A stretch of DNA of 60,000 nucleotides from Phoronis australis (Eukaryota; Phoronida; Phoronidae). The DNA lies in NCBI GenBank assembly GCA_002633005.1, contig NMRA01000132.1, positions 577,162-637,161 on the forward strand, given 5' to 3'. Below the pieces are notes generated by a model. That model did no database searches. It saw only the letters and a program-made list of their open reading frames with translations, and was not told where the DNA came from. The position numbers were made by a program, and so were the translations under genes. Every line of letters starts with the position of its first letter. Position 1 is the first letter of the stretch. This document shows, piece after piece, positions 31,001 through 46,000 of the stretch.

Positions 31001-34000
31001 AAATTAGTAAAACTAGGAGCAAGCATTGATATGAATGGAGTGAGTTCAAACAGCAAGAGAACATTCACTCACCTGTAGGCTATTTTTTCAACATCTGCAC
31101 TGTCGGGTTTAAAGTTTGGAAAACTCTTTCCCTTTAATTCGGGCATTTTTGGTAAACGAAGCAAGCCAAAGCCCTCGGCCAATTTAGCAATATCAAGGTC
31201 TGAAATCAGAATGTTGTTTAATCTTTTTATACAGTCTAAAAGCGACATGTTGAGCTATGTCCAAAGGTACAAAATGGAACTAAAGGGGGGAGAATACTGC
31301 GCTAATACGTTCTCATGTTTAAGTGACAATTCACCAACAGTGAAATTAAAACAACCTAGGTAACCTACACTGCGTGGTAACAATTAGGTTTGTCCAATGA
31401 TTACAAAGCGCACCTTGAGCACAAATAATCTGACACTTACCTTTTAGCCTGAATATAACGCTGCATTCGTGTTTTACATACGATTGTATAAACGATACAA
31501 ACGCCCGCATTCCTTTTTCATAAATTGCCCTACAAATAAAGACAATCGGAGATTTAAAGACGCTCATTCGCAGCAAAATCAAACCCAATTTCAAAACCTG
31601 CTCATAAAACCCGAGGTCGTCATGCAAATAAACAAAGTAGAAACAAAATCTAGAAAAAAATATTTATTAAAAACCACTACTAACTTTCAAGCCTTAATTG
31701 GTGCAGTTCTACCATCAGGTATGAAGATGAGAGGCACGAAAGGTCATCACCATTTTCTGTCTTTTTTTTTCATTTTCTCTCCTCCCTCCCCTTTGTAGTT
31801 CTGAACAGGTTGCTATAAGTAAGCCTTTCGCGTTACTTGTCTTCATACCTCATGAAGAGCCACATCCTTTAAGACTTAAGAGCTTAGGTTTTTAAATAAA
31901 TATTTTTACCAGATTTTAAAGTGTTTTTACCTGTCTCTACTGTGTCTAGTTTTGTCTGTTCTAAACATATGTCATTTAATAATTAAAAACAAACATCATC
32001 AATAAATGGCAAAGCTGGAAAGACATCGGGAGGTATAGAGGAGAGATGAGGTCTTGGAATTACATTGGTTGTCCTCTTTGGATCATTCAGTAAGTGATTC
32101 ACTGGACCACATATGACTTTGCTTTGACCTCATTTGAAGTAAAATTAACTGTAAACAATGTATTACATCTAACCTCACCTGTCAGTTCGAGCTATACTTT
32201 TCACTGTTGGTAACATATCTTCCACTGTCTGGGCAGGTTTTATTTCTTCTAAAGGTACCTAAACATTCACAAGCAATTACAGCCAATGAAAATCAGAGAA
32301 GTGTAATTGGTAGAGGTAACAGTCAACCTTCACAAAATTCACAAATTGAACAAAATTACATCTACATTATATTGCTATTCATAACACTTCTTAAAACATA
32401 TTATTTAATGCGACAAATTTGCAAGATTTTTGAGACGTCTTCATTTGATTTAATTTCACTTGGCATATTTCCATGAACACTAGAGATATTGGCCGAAGAC
32501 TTATGACAACAATTTGAAAACTGAAAAGAATTTGATGGCTTATATCTCTGTTGTGTGACGGAATGTACAGTTAACCCCCCCAACCCCAATAGAGATAACG
32601 TCGTCATACATATATTGTCTCAACTCATGTTACAGGAAAGGAGGCAGTGACACCTAGTGGGACAAGTGTCAACTTCCTTTACTCAAGCTCGTGGGTTTGA
32701 GTCTCTCTGAAGCACACTGCCAGAGCCTTGAGGCAGGTCTCTAGCTCCTCAGCTCGGTTTTATGTAAAGCATAAAATGGTTCTAGTTGATCAGTGCAATG
32801 GGCACGTCTGGTACAAGGTGTGCCAGATCGCCTGCAATTAGTATTTGAAGCACAAGTAGCATAGAAACACTTACCTTCTGGTTTATTGAGATAAAGTCAA
32901 CATACGAGTCCTCAGCAGGTCGTAGGAAGACTAACGCATTACCAGTGTTGCCTATGCGAGCTGTCCTGCCACATCTATGTACAAAGGCACTGCAACATAC
33001 AAACACAGGAACTTGTACCAACAGTTACAAGTAACTTTTTGGTAATGGACATCCAGGGCACTAATCAAACTGTCAGGTTTTGATACAGATAGGGTGGAAG
33101 TTATTCCATCATCATGCTCCTAGATTTCAGCTACATGAAAACCCCAATCCCAGACCCCGGCTAAACCTGCCATAGTGATCCTCAGACAAGTACGCCTCTA
33201 AACTACATGCACTGGACTTATAGTACGCATGAGGAATCTGGTTTCCGGGAGTTGTTTGGTCACTGTAGGGAGCTTTTTTGGCATAGGAGTTGAGAAGCAA
33301 GTCAAGAGTTCAATATCGCTTTCCCCCATGTCTACACAACCATGTTGTCTTTCTTGTACATAAAGTTGTAAAGCACAACGCCAATTTATCAAGTTTAGAT
33401 CTAGGTGGCAACTATTGTCAGTCCTTCCAAAGTCTGGAAATCCCGTCTAACATTAGTACAAAACATGTCGAGACCAAATTTTATAGAAAAAGTGGAAACC
33501 CAATCACAAGGCAACTGTACACACACAAAATGTAACTCACCTGGCTGAAGTGGGCGGATCGTACTGAATCACCCAGTGAATGTCAGGGATATCCACTCCC
33601 CGGGCCATAACATCAGTGCAAACCAACAGACCACTACAATATAACAAGAAGACAGGAGGTACTTGAATGTGTCATTAACACATGTATCACAACTACACAC
33701 TCTGGTTATTATACCATTACCCCACAATAACCATATCCCAAAATGCTACAGCATCCTCTCTGACTCTGCAGTGTTTACCCACAATGCAGCACACCAGGAG
33801 GGCAGTTATCCCAATGTTGTATACTGATGCCATGCTAATCATTATTTTACAGCTGCTTGCCATTCGTCATGATAATGCAGGAAAAGTTTTATTGTGAGCT
33901 GCAATGCTGACTCCAAAAAAAGTTAATAAGCTGAAATGCTACCTTGCCAAACCTTTTGAAAACTAGGTTAATCATAAAATGTGTTTTTCTATTTCCACAA

Positions 34001-37000
34001 CGAGGAGAGCTGCATTCAGTGTAACTATCAGCAAACACCAGATACTGTAGGCCAGTGAACTAGTTTGCAACTGATAAGACAAGTGACACAAACAGTGTTG
34101 TAAATGCAGCCCCGCACAGTTTGATTACTCATGTAGGACATAGATTTTTGGGGTACAATCGTGAGCCTGTGTATGTGAAATACAATCTTAGGTATAATGG
34201 CACAAGTTGTAGGCTTACCATTGCACAAGCAGTATTTGACACTCATACTCGCGTACAATGTGTTAATTACACAGAAGAGGACTCTGACTAGAAGGAAGGC
34301 ATTTGATGTAAAATTTTGCATAGATTTTGTGCAGTTCGTTACACTTTGTCATAGTATAGTGACCATTTAACAGCTTCACTTCAGCATTTATTTGTCAAGT
34401 GTGTAAGCATAGAGTTGTTTGTTTAATGACATCACTGCAGTCACGTGTTGTTTATTCAAATGTGTAACGCTAGAGTTTTTATCTTGTAGTTTAGTCTGTG
34501 CACTGACCTATGTCTAGCACCGACTAAAAGTCAATGAGAATCCCCATGAAGTTTTTTTAAAGGTTATAGCAAATTCAGTTATTTTCTAATAGTCATAGAA
34601 TGTCTACTCCTTAAATTTTGTGCATTTTCCATCAAGTACTAAAACGTAGCACCCCTACTAATGACACAGCAACAACATTACCTGGTTAATTGGCGAAAAG
34701 ATGAGAAGATTTTGTTTCGTTTCGACTTCATTTTTCCGTGGATGCACAACACCTGAATGGTCTTTAAAACACTAGAAAGGCATGAAAAGCATTCAGTCAT
34801 ATGGAGTGAGAAACAGCCAGTCATATGGAAGACAGAACAGTCAGTCATATAAAGTGTGAACCAGTCAGTCATATATAGTGAGAAACACTTAGTCGCATGG
34901 AACATAGAACAGTTCGTCACATGAAGCACAGCAGTCACTCATAGAAAGAGTGAGTCAGTCATGCGGAACAGAGAACAGTCAGTCACATGGAGTGTAAAAC
35001 AGTCAGTCACATGGAACACAATTCAGTCAGTCATATGAAGTGTGAAACAGTCACATGGAGTGTGAAACAAGTCACATGGAGTGTGAAACAGTCACATGGA
35101 GTGTGAAACAGTCACATGGAGTGTGAAACAGTCACATGGAGTGTGAAACAGTCACATGGAGTCTGAAACAAGTCACATGGAGTGTGACACAGTCACATGG
35201 AGTGTGAAACAGTCACATGGAGTGTGAAACAAGTCACATGGAGTGTGAAACAGTCACATGGAGTGTGAAACAGTCACATGGAGTGTGAAACAGTCACATG
35301 GAGTGTGAAACAGTCACATGGAGTGTGAAACAAGTCACATGGAGTGTGAAACAAGTCACATGGAGTGTGAAACAGTCACATGGAACACAGAAGAGTCGGT
35401 CACATGGAACACAAAGTAAGACACAGCTAACACACAAATCAAGCTCGGAAAAGACAGAAAAGCTGTAAGTAAACATAACAGCAAAGGTCCCAAAATAACA
35501 TAAAAGTACTTGTCAGTTAACAGCCAACACTTGATATATGATGAAAATGTGAGAGAAATTTGTAGTTTCTAACATCAGGGGAATCAACAGCCTTTCCTGA
35601 ATGAGGATTCACTATAAAAATCACAAAAATTTCCCACACGCAAACAGCAGGAACTAAACGCCTTGTTCATCACTCTCTTTCTACATATGATGAAACAATG
35701 TCAGACATTGACAGAGGTGCAGATAAATCATAACAGAAGAGAATCCCATGACACAGTTTCAATGGAGAGACTAGATATATCAAAACTGCTCCATTTCTTG
35801 TCAGATTGAATAGAAACAAAAAGATACAGCAATTATATGACAAAAAATAAGAGGGAAAACTTACATTTTTAAAATAGAGGAAAAATAATCCACAGCAGCA
35901 CAAGTACTGAAGAAGACCATGTGTTTCCCATTCTTATGTGTTTTCAAAAAGTTGACGAGTTGATTAAATCTTTCATCACTTTCACACATCTGAAAAATAC
36001 GGACATTACTACACAGATGTGCACAAAACCTCACACTGACTGTTCTGTTCAATGCAGCAGCATATCAGTGCATACTGCAATGCATATGTTCAAGCGCATA
36101 TGTTATAGTGCATATATAAAAGTGCATATTATAGTGCATGTTTTAATAGTTTCACAATAAGGGAAAGTGCCCGTTATACAACAAATTGAGAGATTGATAT
36201 AGGTTCAGACTACACAGACCAACTGCATGTATATGTATTTGATTCGCAACACTAAATTTTAAATTACACTTGATGTCCTAATTTTTTCAGATGAAAATAA
36301 CTACTGCAAACATTTTAGGTCTGGTCCACGAAGCAGACCTAAAATTGTCTGCAATCTATGTTTCCAGTTTAAGATTTACATAATCATATGAAAAATATTG
36401 GCATTTTCACTGGTTTCACAGGAAAGTTAATTATAGACCCTTAATTCAAACCGACATGTCTTTAATTTTATTCAAAATATTATACATATTATTTAATATA
36501 AGCAAGTTTTTCATACTTTACTAATATGAAAATATTAAAACCAATTTTGCAACAGTTACATCCTACATTCCATACCATGTAGTAGTTTTTCAGATTGGTG
36601 GGGGTCTTCTGATTTGCCTCCGGCTTGACATTCTTCTGTTTGACGGAGACCCTGACAGGGTTGCGTAGACCCGCTCTGATAAGAGCCTCGAGTTCCTGTG
36701 TTTGAGTGGCAGAGAACAGGCCAGTCCGCCTCTGTTTGGGTAGGTAGCTGAGAATCGTATTGATGCTGGAACCAATTATGAGCCAATCAAAATTTTAGGG
36801 GAAATCTACTTCTCTCAGGTCTCGACAGATTGGACATCAGAAGATTATGTCATAACTGTGCAGGACAAAGGCAAGAGCAAAGTTAACCCATAACATCCAG
36901 ATTGTACCACAGACAGACTTCAACATGGCAGAGCACAAACTTTCACACCAACATTTGCAGCCTTCAGTAGTACCACAATTTACCCGTCTCATTTGAGGTG

Positions 37001-40000
37001 CGAACTACTTCAATCAAAATTGAAAGGTTTAGGTGCTTTAAAAATCTTCAGCACAAAGGAGGGTATTGACCTACCTTGCCTCAAACCCCATGTCCAACAG
37101 CCTGTCAGCTTCATCTAGTACAAGCACATCCTAAAACAGACCAATCACATGAAATACTTGTTGGCAAGTATCTTATTATCGATCACAAAAATTAATAAAA
37201 TGTCGCTTATTATATGTGGAAGCATCATCACTTACTAAAACAGGTTTATAAATAATCTATCACAAGAAGAGACATACCAAAGCCTTAACACTGAGTGCCA
37301 GATCAAAGCCTTCTTGTCGTCTCCTGAACATGTCCTCCATCCGACCAGGTGTGGCGATAACGATGTGTGCCCTGTAAACAGTCAAGAGAGCAGCACACTA
37401 CCAAACGACTCAACAACAGACTTCTAGCACAGTGACTCACAAGTTCGAGGCACTTATTGCATTGGCTCATGTTTTATACTAATTATGCATTAACAAAGGG
37501 TAAAAACAGAATAGAGTGAAACACATTATCCTACTAAAAAGCACACAGGGTAAACTTTCCAGCATAGTTGGGCATCTACAAACTCGGCGCCATAGATCTG
37601 TGCCAGGTGCGCAGACCACATGCATATTTTACACTAACACAGCAAGGGTTTTGTTGTGTTGGTTAGTTCTGATACAATAATCAAGCTACAAATTCCAGCC
37701 AATCTGGACACAAGAACATGTAAACAGATAACCTGCCATCTGACAGTTGTGAATTAAGGCATAGCTGGTTTTACGATGTGCTTGGGGCACCTGCACTTCA
37801 GACCAATACTATATGGAGAATGAAAAAGGAAACGCGCAAATTCCGGACACAGATATTCAGAAACAATAGTAGGTAATAAAATATTATTTTCTAAGCCAAG
37901 ACCATAAACCCTTCAGCTGTGCTTACTTGGACAGGCCAACTGGGACAGTTGTATGACTTAAGTGCCGTTCACACACAGACTTATCTCAGAACAAGTTACT
38001 CCTGAAGCGAGTTGTTGCTTGAATTGGCAGCAGTGTGGACACTATTTAAACTAGCCCAACTTACCTCACTCATGACAACTTACTCCACCTTATCAAGATG
38101 GGGTAAATGTTCTAGGGTAACTTGTTCAAGGGTAACTTACACAGAGCATAGCAACATTGTATATACTTTGTATATACATTGTATATTTCTTCCTGCTTTG
38201 AAAAAAGAGCCACCACTGTAAGTCTTCACAGGCTTCCTCTAATCATTACAATGTGTGTGTCCAAACTTGAAAGGTTCCTATTGATAGTGGGCGTCCAAAT
38301 GATACATTGGGGGTCCTTGCCAGGGCATCCATAGTACTGCTAGGACCTCCATTTGGACGCCCAGGACATACGCTGCATAAAGGCCTGGTAGTCATACATG
38401 TGAGTGTGGACGCTCCACTAAAAGTGGTGTAAGAGTACGCTGTGTGTGGACAGGTCTTAAAAGCAGGCTTCACACATCAGAAGAAGATTTTCCTGCTTTA
38501 TGTTGAACTGGAAAGATAACTAGGAACACCGAGGTTTGGAAAAAGTGAGGAAAGTCTTTCCCATGGAACAACCAAATCTTCCCATGGAGCGAAGAGAATT
38601 GCTTCTCTGTAGACCGGAAATCTTCATCATTAAATGGGGAATATCTGCCTCCGTCTTCGTCCAGTGCATTGGGTGAAAACCCCTCATTGCAGTTTGCATA
38701 CCTCGCCTCCGTATTAGAGTTGCTTGTGTGTGCCGAACAGAACACAAGTCAAACTCCAATTGACAAAGCTTCCCCTTCTAAACAACTCCACCAAAATTAA
38801 CTACCCACAATCCCAAGTTCTACTATCTGACAGCAACTTTAAAATCGATCTTTTTTGAAAACTCCACCCACATGTGTGAGCGATCTCCTTGCATGTCTTA
38901 CCCATTATCCTTGAACTTTTCGATATCTTGAGTTGGACTGTTACCACCAATCAACAAAAGCTTGGAAAACTGAGGTAGGTTCCTAGTGAATGCAGACAGT
39001 ACTCCCTCTATCTGCACCGCTAACTCACGCGTCGGTGTTAAGATAATGGCACCAACCTAAAGATAGGTATAACAAGGAGTGGTGATTTTTATGACACAGT
39101 AATAACCAAGCAATTGTATCCAATCAAAATATTAATTTGAAAGACTATTTCAGTGTCACTACATAGTCAATACTAGTTACAGGTTATAATTATGCTCCCA
39201 TTTAAAAGTTTCCGCTGAGAAATGTGACATTCAAACATCACTTTTACGATGAAAATTCCTCAGCATGGAATATAGTAATTAATATGGCATAAAGATGAAT
39301 TTCACTTTGTCACATTTCTTAACAAAAATGTTTTAGGAAAATTTACTTTGCATTTAAAATGGTTTAAAGGGCCAACAATTGCAACAATGTGGTATGCCCC
39401 TGCAAAATAAAAATATGGCAATTTTAGCAAATTGAAGAATGTTTACCATTAGTCTTGTGTTCAACATATACATTAGACAGACATGAAATGCATTTGACAA
39501 ATGGCCTATGCCAGACAAACCGGGAAGATGGTCCACACACATAGTCTTAGTGACCCACCTATCAAAAGAATCTGAGGTCGGGAAATCATAAGATGAGGCT
39601 GTTGATACGCATGACCCCCAAAGTAGTTGATCATTCATCAAATATTTGAGAAAATTCCCTTCTTTTCAACTCCTGACATTGCTACTTTGGTTCATCACCC
39701 TGCAACATATTCCTAAAACAACACATTCCCTGTTCTAGACAATTTTCTAGACATGAACGATTCGTTCATAATTTTACTAAAAAAGTTATGTAGTACTTTT
39801 CTATGAGATATGAAAACATCAATAATCTTCAGCCTTCATTGGCTATAATTTGACCCATATTGGACTTGACTTGGTAATCTGTATACATCCTGTAGAGGAA
39901 ATCATTTGCATGCCATGGGACCACATGCGACAAACTGAACAAAAACAGCCATCAGTCAAACCGTCAGCTGTGAACTTGTCCGCCATTAGGTTGTTTCCTG

Positions 40001-43000
40001 GCCATCAGATTTTATTCTACCTAGCCTCTGACCCTGTCTTTGTGACACTCACCAGGTGCTATGAGGAGAATGTACATTTTCCTTCTTGATCCTTTAGTTT
40101 ATATTAAAATATGTGACACGGATTGGTCCCAGTAGGAATGCATACAGTCTAACAATATTTGACTGTAAACAACAAAGCTACAAATACAGAAGCTTTTCCA
40201 TGAATGCCGCAGTAAGTGTTTGTTAGTTTGAACAATGAGTTGGTGGTAAGCACTGCTTATCGATTAGCAAAATTAGTTGGATACAGTTTTTAACAAGCAC
40301 AAAAATATGGTTTTGGTAACCGTAAAAAAGCAATATTGTTAAATTTGGAGTTTACATGTAACCCAAAGAAATATGTACCTAATGACTCCATGCAGCACCA
40401 AATGACCTGAAACTTTGGAATTGGAACTCGGATCACATGTACCAATCAGATATGTGAACTTGAAGTATGGTATCTAGCTCAAAATCTCAGTTTGCATTTG
40501 ATTGATAGTTATGTAGACTTACTTTGTAAATTGAAATTGAAAAGAATTTCCTAAGAATGTAAGTGAAATAACATTTTAAGAATTAGATGACCTTTGCATT
40601 AATTTACCCTTTCAGGTGCATATAAGACCTTGCAGTCGGTGAAAAGTGCGTTTAATGTAGAGAATCACAATTGTCTAACTGCTGACACATCAGAATGTGT
40701 GTAGAATAGGTCAAAATTTCAGAAGAAAAATACACCTTATGACCCCATGGTTGCACCAAAAGACCTGAAAGTTACAATTGCAATTCAATAACAATAACAA
40801 GTACAAATCAGATATGGGAGTTTGAAGTGTCAAACTCAAAATCTTAGTTTGCACTTGATGACCTTTGACCTATTTAACCTCATTGGATTACCCGATTACT
40901 TAGAAGTTACATTTGATGGCATCTAGACTTATGCCTGTAAATAAAAATTGAAAAGAATTCTTTGAAAAATGTAAGAGAAACTTGCACTTAGGTGACCTTT
41001 GCACCTACTGACACTTTCGGTGCATTTTCAATCAAAAATGTGATATTTTATAAAAATTTATGGATGACTCAAATGTACTTGAAGTTTCAAAATTGAAAGT
41101 TGACTCATCTAGAAAAGGTAAAAAGGAAAATAACGGTAATAAGAAAAAAGTAAAAACCCCAGAATAACATAACGTGAAATGTTCATGACAAAATCTCAGG
41201 GGTTACAGGGACTATAAACTGGAGACGCTTTTATCAGCGATTTCAATAGTTTATTACCCATTTGTGCAGTAGGAACAATAAACATGGAAATTACGCTTGG
41301 TCTGGCAATGGACAGAATCTCAGGGGTTACACAGACTATAAACTGGACATGATTTTATCAGCGATTTCAATAGTTTATTACCCATTTGTGCTGTAGGAAC
41401 AATAAACATGGAAATTACGCTTGGTCTGGCAATGGAACTTAAGGCTCTCAGGTAATGTGTACAGGCTTGAAATCACATGTTACCAGCCAAACAAAGGTTT
41501 GTGGTTTTCTCAGGAATTTCCGCCCACCTGGAAAATGAGGTTTTTCTGGTTGGTCGATCATGACCAAAACGCGTTACAAACAAGATTGCTGATATGCACA
41601 AAGTAATTATCCTTTCACTTTCCTTCTGCCTGCAACATAAAAAACTCTAAGTCATATTTTCATAACCTTCATATAAAAGTGCAAAATCTCAATAAAAATT
41701 CCTGAAAATATTTTGGAGAACAGTGCATTAAACAAAGTACCCGTAGATGAAAGTTTCGTTTGAATCCAACCAGACATTTCTGAATTTCGAAATAATGTTG
41801 TGTACAATTTTCTAGAGCTCTACAAAACCTTAAAGCCTAACTTCAACGGAATTTTGTTATAGGGCTAACCAGATAGTCCTAGCAAAGCCTTAGTAAAACA
41901 AGAAAACGCAAGTTCAAGCACGCAAATGTAAGCCCGTCAAATGATAGGTGAAGCTACCTTTTTGTGCCATGTTGCATCACCGCGAGATCCCAGCACAAAC
42001 ATCAAAAGGCCCATAACAGTTGTATTGAACAGGGGTCTCAATAGAACACCATTGTGTGCGGGTATTATCCGTAGCTGTTTGTGAATTAAATGATGTTTCT
42101 CTTAGTGACGTAGACAAAAGCAAGCCAATACGCCTAATAGTTTGTTACATATGACAATTTATAGCACTTAAAGTGGGCTCCAAACCATGCTCTTAACATT
42201 CTGTAAGAACCAAATTTAGAGGTGTTACCATTCAAGGTAGGCTTTAATATTTAAGTACAATGAAATCACTACTGTAACTGCTGTGACGGAACGTTACCAA
42301 CGGTACATTTACTGTTATGCTTTTTAGTTGTTGTTCATTTATTCTTATGCTAATGTTTTTGTTGCGTCTCAGTGCGCCTTTGTTACGTGGACATGCAGGC
42401 GTGACAGTATGCGTCGGGGACTTCGCTAGCGACTGGCTTAGGAGAAGGATGTTTCCTTCCTTTGCTTATATGAAATTGAGCGTTATCATGTGTAACTGAA
42501 CTGAAACTTATGCGTGACGAGGTGAAATACACATTTTTGATGTTCACTGGAGACTAGCTCTGTTACACTACATAATATAAAGGTCAATTTTACGAAAACA
42601 TTTTGTGTCATGATTGTTGTTCCTGTCATAGGCACTGCACATGAACAGAGTCCATCTGGTCTTGCCATAGATAAATGAATACACTGCCCATAAGGTGCAC
42701 TGACTGAAACTGAAAATGAAAGACGAAAATGCAGGTGGTCTGATATCTTTGCATTGTATCAGAGAACACAGTAAAAACCTGAATTGTGAAGTTTGCAAAT
42801 ATGACTGGTTAAAATTATCTGAAATACCTATACGCATGATTAGAGCCAAACAATTTAGACCAGCTGACCTTGGGAAACTTATCTAGAGCTAAAAATAGTT
42901 CACCAATGTTGACTGCAGAATTCCTGCTGCATTGCAGTGAAGGTCTGTCCTATGGTGAAGGACATTTCTAAAATAGCTCTGTGCAGTGGAATAAGAGCAT

Positions 43001-46000
43001 AACTCTTGCATCAGCTACCACAGGCATGTAACTTAAAGATATTGCAGGTAAGTTCTGTAACAAACCAGGGAGAGATAGAACTATGTTCAACTTAGAAGTA
43101 ATGATCCTGGGTTATTTACAACTGTATGGTAAAAACATTGCCATCTACTTAGTGTCAAAAACGTGAGGTTTTTAACAGTTAACATTTCAGGCCCACAGAC
43201 CCAGTGTCTGTGTCTTCAGAGTTGTCATTTTCCCTAACAACTAATAATTTTTCCCATTACTTGTTGGATTACATAATCAGTGCCCTTTCTTATCATTCTA
43301 CAATGGTCTGTTCAGTTCTTACACCATCCACAGACACTCTTATCAGTCCCTGGACATAACTATAATTTATAGAAAGTATTCAAGTCCAATCACGTATGGC
43401 TGTTGAGCAGGCGAATTTTCACCCATTAAAATTATCAGTACAGTTAAAATACTCTTCAAATTGGTAATCACAGGTATTGATGATTCATTAAGTGAACACA
43501 TCCAATAAAGACAAATGGAACCATCTGACGGAGGCAATATTCCTAATTTCGCAACTCATTCACCGATTTACATTGGTGACCACCGAGTTGTTTCAATGCG
43601 CATGCTCAAAATACCTTCGCAAAACAAGAAAAAAAAACGCCAAACATCTGCTTGGTGCCTGTATGAGTGATACGAGTGATGTTGATTTTCTACTCGTCTT
43701 TTACTTATTCCACTCGTGCTTTCGAGTGTTTACTAATGTCAATCCTTGTTGTAGCCGGTGTCATAACGAGCAGGTGATTACAGGTGCCATGTGCATCCAC
43801 AGTCTGAGCATAGTACAGTGGCGGATCTAGGATATCACAAGGGGGCCCAACATTTTGTCTGTAAACATTTGCGCATTGAAGCACGATTGTGATTCATTAA
43901 GGCTTCGATTAAAATTCACATCTTACCAGCAGCTTCTGTTTTTTCGTCACTCAGATTCTATTTTCTTTAAAAAATTAAGTAATTTTCTTCATTGTACAAT
44001 GAAGCAGACAACGGAAACGGAGTCGTAATGCGCAGCACCACTGCCAGTCACCTGGGATATCGCGGGTGAGCCTATACTTAGCTATAGTTCCGTTACAATT
44101 GAGCCATGTTCCGAATTTAACACTTGAAATTGGATCTGAGCCCCCTCCCCCCCCAACAAACTAAAACTACACCCATTTCAATCTTGTTTCCGCCGTATAA
44201 TGTTAATTATCAGGGTTAATTAGTAAACTCAACATTTCCCTACGCTCTTGTTTTATTTTTTTGCGGAAGCCAAGGTGGGGCTCTGGCCCCCTGGGCCCCC
44301 CCCCTAAATCCGCCTATGCAGTATGAAGTCTGTGATACAGATGTACTATTCAACTGAAAGTTAATTAGATGAAAAATTCAGCAGTATTCACTAATTCTAT
44401 GCAACATAATGATACAAAACTATCAATCATCGATAACCTATACAGCACATCGTGTTATGTCACACACATAACACTTCAGATAAAAGGATTTGGCTCGGTA
44501 TTTCTAAACTATATATTTCAGTAACACACTCGAACACATACAGAATGGCAGCGTATAAGCTACACAGCTGCTCTCTCGACGTGATCAACGGGAGACACAA
44601 GTCAGTAGTGTGTGTTGGTGAAAGCTGGGAGATGGACATTGGACTACATAACAAAGATACAGGCAACCAGAGTATAGCAGTGCAGGTAAGATATTTACAA
44701 ATACAAGGCGAGGGGGTACTCGTATTGGAGACATTGGCAGTGAAACTGCTGCTAACCCACATGGGTAACCTGAAGTTTAGGGTATTGTCTCATGTTCGGG
44801 CATCACCTCCACTAGGTATTTCACCCACTTGGGTACATTACCACTACAAGTACGAGTTGTGGGTCTGTGGTACCAGTCATATCTCATTGAGCGAGTAGAT
44901 AAAGGGTATTCTATTAGTGCACCGTTAAATTGCAGCAACAATGACTCTCAAAACATGGAAGAGAACCCTCATGCAAGTGAGCAAAGTAAAAATTCTTCAG
45001 TTTGGGGATGCAATATGGCAGACAGGTGAAATTTCATCTTGTCAATCTTCTCAACAAAAATAACTTTTGCTGACAATTTACTTTGCTCTTAGCATGGTTT
45101 GTATAGTGTAGCTATTACCAAACAACATTTGGTAAAATTTTGAGCATATGCAACAAAATGGTAAGCCTTTGAAAAATACAAATATGGCAATTTTCAATAT
45201 TTTTGTCCCAACTTGAAGATGTTTACCGCTTAGGTATAAATCATGTTCCGGCGTTAAGAACGACTTTCTTCAGAGGTGCATTAACTCTTGCAAAGCAACA
45301 ACGTTACATCATCGTGTTTTCATCGTTAGTTTGAATTTAAATTGGATACAAGAGAACACCAAGAATTGTCAGACGTCCATACTGCTTTTGATGGATGAAA
45401 TAAGCCAGCAGTGATGAGCAAACTTGATGAGCCTCTGGTGTGAAGCACTGACAATCTGTCTGTTCCTCTCTAGCCTAAAACACATTTCTACTCTGAGAAA
45501 TGAGCAATGTTAACATAAAATGACCTACATCAAAAGTTAGCTTTCTGATGAAAGTCTAGGGTTTGTATTCCCATGAACTCCTAACTTCCTTAAAATAGGA
45601 AGTGATCAAACTGAAGCCAGGCATGCCTGAACAAAACTGGGCTATTCATGAGTGTTGCCGGACACGTGTTACAGTTGACCAGGGCAACAAAACAAGGAAA
45701 TATAACTATGCCCTACTTGTACTGAGCATTGTCGATACTGAGAGGGGCACAAAAAAATTGTCACTACCAGGCACCATAGTAATTGGAGGTCTAAAAATTA
45801 ATGGCAGCCTTGCTATTCTCAATAGGATCACATACATCAAAATTTCATAAAACCTATCAATTTGAAAGAACTTGGTTTATGTTGAGATTGGGCCAAAGAA
45901 AACCAAAATTGTAGCCAGGGAGCACCACAGACCTACCTGAACATTAATATGGGCAAGGCTCTCCACAAAAGGAACACATTTACCAACTTTCATGATGATT

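Noticed and set aside
34790-35410. Regular short repeats that might suggest a CRISPR array
   Set aside because: The 20-21-bp units follow each other with no unique spacers, lie in an animal intron and have no cas genes nearby; this is a minisatellite.
38246-38759. Overlapping minus-strand open frames between DDX55 exons 3 and 4
   Set aside because: They lie over the dispersed repeat and hairpin; the DDX55 protein is already continuous across this intron without them.
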